DNA from: Draconibacterium orientale
GTDB lineage: Bacteria; Bacteroidota; Bacteroidia; Bacteroidales; JAADGE01
Reading direction: 5' to 3'
Assembly (NCBI GenBank): GCA_020718265.1
Contig: DYSM01000068.1
Span: 1-11,736 of the forward strand
DNA: 11,736 nucleotides
Below, piece by piece: positions 7,907 to 11,736 of this stretch; within the stretch, counting starts at the first letter, position 1, and every line of letters begins with the position of its first letter. A program made the position numbers and the translations under genes. Below the pieces are notes generated by a model. It did no database searches. It was not told the origin of the DNA and was given only the letters and a program-made list of their open reading frames with translations.

Positions 7907-7941
7907 AAACTTTGCCAAAGTTCAGAACTTTGGCAAAGTTT
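7907..7941. repeat. Double palindrome / long hairpin upstream of the transposase
   Basis: A 16-base arm (7907-7922) is followed by a CAG loop (7923-7925) and an exact complementary arm (7926-7941), giving a perfect 16-bp stem. Each arm contains a shorter palindrome of its own: AACTTTGCCAAAGTT on the left and AACTTTGGCAAAGTT on the right. The stem can be extended outward (TTAG with CTAA) past a two-base bulge. It begins 21 bases after the terC stop and ends 28 bases before the transposase start. It could be a terminator, but only three T residues end the arm and CTAAACC follows, so a transposase-recognised (REP or IS-end type) hairpin is at least as plausible. Confidence 0.85.
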
Positions 7942-7969
7942 CTAAACCGAATTCATATATTCAGTCAAA

Positions 7970-8416
7970 ATGATTCAGTCAAAAACTAAAATATGGATTC
8001 ACGGCATAATAGAAACCCGTGAGCAACAGCCGTTTCTGAAACCTAAAATTGAAAAAATTGTGTTTGGCTACCTTCGCAACGAGTTGTCGGAACTTGGCTG
8101 CACGCTTGCCGACGTTGCCGGCACGGAAAATCATGTACATATCTTGTTTCTTCAAAATCCGAACAAATCGCTTGGCGATATTTTCCGACAAATCAAAACC
8201 GCTTCGGCACACAGCATCAATTTGGCGAGTTTGATTCCCGAAGAATTTTCGTGGGACATTGCTTTTGCTGCGTTCTCATTAGGCGAATCGCAACTCGATA
8301 AAACCAAAGAATATTTTGCCAACCAAAAAGAAGCGCACAAAAAAACAACCCTGCCCGAAGAACTCGAACGCTTTTTCAAACTTTACAATATTCCGAACGA
8401 ACAGAAGCCTGTTTGA
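7970..8416 (+). CDS. Y1/HUH transposase, IS200/REP-associated (RAYT-like) type
   Basis: Single-domain Y1 transposases cut and rejoin single-stranded DNA at hairpins through a tyrosine intermediate. The 148-residue product has the usual TnpA length and architecture: KIWIHGIIETREQQPFL at 7-23 (first beta-strand region), the metal-binding HVH at 55-57 in ENHVHILF, an RQIKTASAHSIN helix, and the nucleophile region KTKEYFANQKEAHKK with the candidate catalytic Tyr115. HUH and Tyr are both kept, so it may be active. There is no TnpB partner. The usual Trp-Gln before the Tyr helix is Trp-Asp (95-96), a minor deviation. The start is the ATG at 7970, 28 bases after the hairpin. Its stop overlaps the start of the next gene. 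Solitary copy plus adjacent palindrome favours a RAYT-like or degraded IS200-type element over a complete IS605. Confidence 0.85.
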   Translation: MIQSKTKIWIHGIIETREQQPFLKPKIEKIVFGYLRNELSELGCTLADVAGTENHVHILFLQNPNKSLGDIFRQIKTASAHSINLASLIPEEFSWDIAFAAFSLGESQLDKTKEYFANQKEAHKKTTLPEELERFFKLYNIPNEQKPV

Positions 8417-9771
8417 TTCATATAAACCTGATAAAATTGATTAAAGAAAATCAAAATATTGAATGGAAAGAAAGTTGGCGAGATGAATACTTAAAATGGA
8501 TTTGTGGTTTTGCTAATGCCGACGGTGGAAAACTTTTCATTGGCATAAATGACCATGGAGAAGTTGTTGGTATTGAAAATGCTAACAAATTATTGGACGA
8601 AATACCCAATAAAGTCAGAAATCTTTTGGGACTTGTGATTGACGTTGAATTGAAAATTACCAACGAAAAAGAATATTTGGAAATAACAACTGATACATAC
8701 CCATTTCCGGTTAGTTACAAAGGTCAATATCATTATCGTAGCGGAAGCACAAAACAAGAATTGCAAGGTGCATCGTTGGATAAATTTTTACTTGAAAAGA
8801 AAGGTAAACGTTGGGATAGCGTTCCTGTTCCAAACATAACTGTTTCAGATTTAGACAGTAAAACGTTCGATTTTTTTCGAAAACGTTCAATAAAAAGCAA
8901 CAGAATTGATGAAACTGTTTTAACAGAAAATAATGAACATATATTAGATAATCTTCAATTAATTGATAGCAAATATCTAAAACGTGCAGCAATTTTGTTG
9001 TTTCATCCAAATCCGGAAAAATTTATAACAGGTGCTTTTATCAAAATCGGCTATTTTCAGTCCGATTCTGAATTAATTTTTCAGGATGAAGTGCATGGAA
9101 ATCTGTTTAATCAGATAGAAATAACGATAGATTTACTTTTTACAAAATATATCAAAGCAATTATTTCGTACGAAGGTATTCAAAGGGTTGAAACATTTGA
9201 ATATCCGAAAGAAGCTGTAAGAGAAACATTACTAAACGCTGTATCGCACAAAGATTATTCATGCGGAATACCAATTCAGATAAGCGTTTACGTTGATAAA
9301 TTAATGATTTGGAACGAAGGTATTTTACCTGAAAATTGGACAATAGAAAATCTTTTAAAAAAGCACGCATCAAAACCTTACAATCCTGATATTGCAAATG
9401 CCTTTTTTAGAAGTGGTTATATTGAACTTTGGGGACGTGGAACAATAAAAATAGTAGAGATTTGTGAAACTTCCGGATTGCCCAGTCCTACTTACAATTA
9501 TGAAGGACATGATTTTTGGGTGACTTTCCAAAAAAATATTTATAATCAAGATTATTTGAAACAATTAGGATTAAATCAAAGACAGATAAATGCAATAATG
9601 TTTATCAAATCAAAAGGCAAAATTTCGAATAAGGAATATCAAAAAATCACTGATTGTTCCAGGAATACTGCAACAAATGATTTAAAAGACTTAGTTAATA
9701 AAAACATATTAAAATCGAGTAAAATAAGTGGTGCCGGTTCGTTTTACGAATTAAAAGGGATTGCACAATAA
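8413..9771 (+). CDS. AlbA_2 (Schlafen-like) / GHKL-type putative transcriptional regulator
   Basis: The 452-residue product has the layout of the 'ATP-binding / AlbA_2' regulator family. An N-terminal AlbA_2 domain covers about 10-125, with NIEWKESW and GFANADGGKLFIGINDHG at about 32-49. A GHKL-like ATPase region follows, with ETLLNAVSHKDY (271-282; Asn275 as the N-box Asn), WNEG at 300-303 and GRGT at 341-344. A winged-helix-like C-terminus (about 388-445) has NKEYQKITDCSRNTATNDLK. Members are predicted DNA-binding regulators, some near defence or mobile genes, but substrates and targets are unknown. There is no ATG near the start: the TTG at 8413 overlaps the transposase stop in TTGA, and TTG 8437 is an alternative. 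Base composition is visibly AT-richer than in flanking genes (for example 15 G/C in bases 8941-9000), suggesting transfer. Confidence 0.8.
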   Translation: MIHINLIKLIKENQNIEWKESWRDEYLKWICGFANADGGKLFIGINDHGEVVGIENANKLLDEIPNKVRNLLGLVIDVELKITNEKEYLEITTDTYPFPVSYKGQYHYRSGSTKQELQGASLDKFLLEKKGKRWDSVPVPNITVSDLDSKTFDFFRKRSIKSNRIDETVLTENNEHILDNLQLIDSKYLKRAAILLFHPNPEKFITGAFIKIGYFQSDSELIFQDEVHGNLFNQIEITIDLLFTKYIKAIISYEGIQRVETFEYPKEAVRETLLNAVSHKDYSCGIPIQISVYVDKLMIWNEGILPENWTIENLLKKHASKPYNPDIANAFFRSGYIELWGRGTIKIVEICETSGLPSPTYNYEGHDFWVTFQKNIYNQDYLKQLGLNQRQINAIMFIKSKGKISNKEYQKITDCSRNTATNDLKDLVNKNILKSSKISGAGSFYELKGIAQ

Positions 9772-9788
9772 TTGCACAAATTGCACAA
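9760..9788. repeat. Three direct copies of ATTGCACAA at the end of the AlbA_2-type gene
   Basis: ATTGCACAA occurs at 9760-9768, 9771-9779 and 9780-9788. The first copy encodes the last three residues before the TAA stop. Copies one and three extend to ATTGCACAAT, an imperfect dyad (ATTG-CA-CAAT). They could be binding sites for the adjacent regulator or a slippage product; the sequence does not decide. A second in-frame TAA follows the last copy. Confidence 0.8.
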
Positions 9789-9858
9789 TTAATTGGCTCG
9801 TGATACAAATTTTTCAATCTGAATAGTAAAAATAGAAATCATTTCACATAAGAATACA

Positions 9859-11670
9859 ATGTTCACAAAATCGCTCACAGCATACAACAAACGACAATCC
9901 GTTGAAGTTTCAATCGAAACTGTAACTCTCGGCGGCACAAACCCGGTTCGGTTGCAAAGCATGACCAATACGGATACGCTTGATTTTGAGGCAACTCTGG
10001 CTCAAATAAAACGTATGGCAGATGCAGGCGCGGAACTTGTGCGCATTACAACGCCCACGGTGCGCGAAGCCGAACTGCTTGCCGATTACAAACGCGCGCT
10101 TGCCGAAGTCGGTTACACGGTTCCGCTTATTGCCGACGTGCATTTCAATGCCGCCGTAGCCGAAGCTGCCGCCGGAAGTTGCGACAAAGTGCGCATCAAT
10201 CCCGGAAATTATGTGGATAAAAAACGCTTCAAAGCCTTTGAATACACGGAAGAAGAATATCGCACCGAAGTTGAAAAAATTCGCGAACGCTTTGTGCCTT
10301 TGATTCAAATTTGCAAACAAAACGGCACGGCAATGCGCGTGGGCACAAACCATGGTTCGTTGTCCGACCGCATTATGAGCAGTTTCGGCGACACGCCGGA
10401 AGGCATGGCGGAGTCGGTTTTGGAATTTTTGCGTATTTGCGTGTCCGAAAATTATACGGACGTTGTTATTTCCATGAAGGCAAGCAACCCGATTGTAATG
10501 ATTCAAGCCGTGCGACTTTTGGTTGTGAAAATGCAGGACGAAAATATGTATTTCCCTTTGCACCTGGGCGTTACCGAGGCAGGCAACGACACCGAAGGGC
10601 GCATCAAGTCCGCAATCGGTATAGGAACGCTTTTGCTCGACGGTATCGGCGATACCATTCGCGTGTCGCTCACGGAAGCTCCCGAAAAGGAATTACCTGT
10701 TGCAAAAGCAATTGCAGATTATTTTAAAACACCCGCGTTTTTGAACTTTCAACCTAAAATAATAACAAAACCTGAAACGGAACGCTTTTTCAAATTCCGA
10801 AAACGCCAAACCAAACCCGTTTTAAATATCGGCGGCGACCATGTACCTGTTGTCATTACCTCAATTCCCAATTTTTTAAAAGGGGCGCAGGGGGATTCCT
10901 TCTCAAAAGGTGGAAATTTAAACTCCGACTATCTTGCAACACCTGACAAACTTATTAATTCTAAAGATGAAGCGAAGTCATATAATTTAATCAAATTCAG
11001 AGAGTTAGACAAATCAGACGAGTCGATATTTGTCGAAATTTCCGAATCGGACGTTTCGGAACAAAATCTATCTGTATTAAAAAACTATACCGATTCTGTA
11101 TTTGTGTTGAATACAGACGGCTGCGAATCGCCTGTGCATTTTGCACGTTCGTTTTTCTTTTATTTAGAAGAACATAATATTCAGAATCCTGTGATTTTGA
11201 AACACAGCTACCCCGATTTGTCCGAACGCCATATCGTGAAAGCCGCTTTGGAGTTCGGCGCATTATTCAACGATGGTTTTGCCGACGGCTTATGGCTGCA
11301 GTCTGACCAAGCTGCGGTTTCCGAAGTTGAAACTGTTGCGTTTGGAATTTTGCAAGCCGTTCGCGCGCGCATAACGAAAACGGAATACATCTCTTGTCCG
11401 TCGTGCGGGCGCACATTGTTTGATTTGGAAACTACGGTTGCGCGTGTAAAAAAATCAACGGTACATTTGACGGGCGTAAAAATTGCCGTCATGGGCTGCA
11501 TCGTAAACGGACCGGGCGAAATGGCGGATGCCGATTACGGTTACGTGGGCGCGGGCAAAGCCAAAATCAATCTCTACAAAGGGCAAACCATTGTGAAGAA
11601 AAATATTCCGGAAGCCGAAGCGGTAGAAGAATTGCTAAAGTTTATTGAAGAAGACAGAACAAAAGCGTAA
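9859..11670 (+). CDS. ispG: 4-hydroxy-3-methylbut-2-enyl diphosphate synthase, long (three-domain) form
   Basis: IspG reduces methylerythritol cyclodiphosphate to HMBPP in the MEP isoprenoid pathway, using a [4Fe-4S] cluster and flavodoxin or ferredoxin. The 603-residue protein starts in family style (SIETVTLGGTNPVRLQSMTNTDT) with a TIM barrel to about 280. The C-terminal cluster domain holds CPSC (Cys513, Cys516), GCIVNGPGE with Cys547, and Glu554. These correspond to E. coli Cys270, Cys273, Cys305 and Glu312. Between them is the extra domain of about 200 residues seen in plant, chlamydial and Bacteroidetes enzymes; short IspG is about 370 residues. The extra domain is AT-richer than both flanks and contains an odd Gly-rich segment at 339-355. 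The start ATG is preceded by an A/T-rich leader without Shine-Dalgarno. It appears to be transcribed alone. Confidence 0.96.
   Translation: MFTKSLTAYNKRQSVEVSIETVTLGGTNPVRLQSMTNTDTLDFEATLAQIKRMADAGAELVRITTPTVREAELLADYKRALAEVGYTVPLIADVHFNAAVAEAAAGSCDKVRINPGNYVDKKRFKAFEYTEEEYRTEVEKIRERFVPLIQICKQNGTAMRVGTNHGSLSDRIMSSFGDTPEGMAESVLEFLRICVSENYTDVVISMKASNPIVMIQAVRLLVVKMQDENMYFPLHLGVTEAGNDTEGRIKSAIGIGTLLLDGIGDTIRVSLTEAPEKELPVAKAIADYFKTPAFLNFQPKIITKPETERFFKFRKRQTKPVLNIGGDHVPVVITSIPNFLKGAQGDSFSKGGNLNSDYLATPDKLINSKDEAKSYNLIKFRELDKSDESIFVEISESDVSEQNLSVLKNYTDSVFVLNTDGCESPVHFARSFFFYLEEHNIQNPVILKHSYPDLSERHIVKAALEFGALFNDGFADGLWLQSDQAAVSEVETVAFGILQAVRARITKTEYISCPSCGRTLFDLETTVARVKKSTVHLTGVKIAVMGCIVNGPGEMADADYGYVGAGKAKINLYKGQTIVKKNIPEAEAVEELLKFIEEDRTKA
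10873..10923. repeat. Possible REP-like palindromic insertion read in frame within ispG
   Basis: Seventeen codons (residues 339-355) encode FLKGAQGDSFSKGGNLN, interrupting otherwise IspG-like sequence just after VPVVITSIPN. The DNA includes AAAAGGGGCGCAGGGGGATT followed by CCTTCTCAAAAGG, whose CCTT/AAGG ends can pair. From memory, G-run and CCTT/AAGG repeats of this kind are dispersed in Bacteroidetes genomes. There is no second copy in this window, so the call rests on recollection and on the odd composition. Confidence 0.35.
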
Positions 11671-11693
11671 ACAGATTTCTTTGCCATTTTAAT

Positions 11694-11736
11694 TAAACAT
11701 CAATCTTCGGAATAAACTCATACTCATAGATTTGCG
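11694..11736 (-). CDS. Possible 3' end of a leftward gene (C-terminal 13 codons visible)
   Basis: On the minus strand, a frame open from the window edge encodes QIYEYEFIPKIDV and stops at TAA (11696-11694). The peptide looks protein-like and the stop is 23 bases from the convergent ispG stop, the spacing one expects of a real neighbour. It is too short to identify, and an open frame of this length occurs often by chance. Confidence 0.35.

Noticed and set aside
8437..8454. Inverted repeat TTGATT/AATCAA as a possible right-end hairpin of the transposase element
   Set aside because: Only 6 bp, A/T-rich, inside a coding region and unrelated to the palindrome at 7907-7941.
9910..10563. A 217-codon open frame on the minus strand inside ispG
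   Set aside because: It is antisense to the IspG TIM barrel, and its His/Phe/Asn-rich product shows no recognisable motif.

Overview
The window looks like chromosomal DNA from a member of the Bacteroidota, most likely Bacteroidales. Three things point there. The gene order of a short glycogen-synthase-like gene, a DUF4270 lipoprotein gene and glmS, with panC divergent, is one I know from Bacteroides relatives. IspG is the long three-domain form. Start codons lack Shine-Dalgarno sequences and are preceded by A/T-rich leaders, and a Bacteroidetes-type -7 box (TAnnTTTG) lies in the panC divergent region.

Layout. Positions 3-1484 (+) hold the 3' part of a gene for a multi-PAS, coiled-coil sensory protein that begins outside the window. 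Convergent to it, 12 bases away, is panC (pantothenate synthesis, minus strand). From a shared divergent promoter region runs a rightward probable operon: a half-length GT5 protein (2535-3344), a DUF4270 surface-lipoprotein candidate (3382-4662) and glmS (4674-6515), closed by an intrinsic terminator near 6528-6570. About 500 bases without a recognisable gene follow; they hold an 11-bp tandem repeat and a distant inverted repeat. Next come terC (7076-7885), a striking double palindrome (7907-7941) and a solitary Y1/HUH (IS200/RAYT-like) transposase (7970-8416). The transposase stop overlaps the TTG start of an AT-rich AlbA_2/GHKL-type regulator gene (8413-9771). The long-form ispG (9859-11670) completes the window, and the last 43 bases may be the 3' end of a leftward gene.

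How the genes work together. Most of the window is housekeeping: CoA precursor (PanC), amino-sugar precursor for peptidoglycan and LPS (GlmS), isoprenoid precursor (IspG) and a TerC-family membrane protein. The accessory part is roughly 7900-9790, where transposase, palindrome and regulator sit between terC and ispG; the regulator gene is clearly AT-richer than its neighbours. I see no CRISPR array, phage, tRNA, rRNA or recognised defence operon, and no evident new multi-gene system. The best leads are the palindrome/transposase/AlbA_2 island, the apparently non-catalytic GT5 half-protein tied to DUF4270 and glmS, and a possible REP-like insertion read in frame inside ispG.
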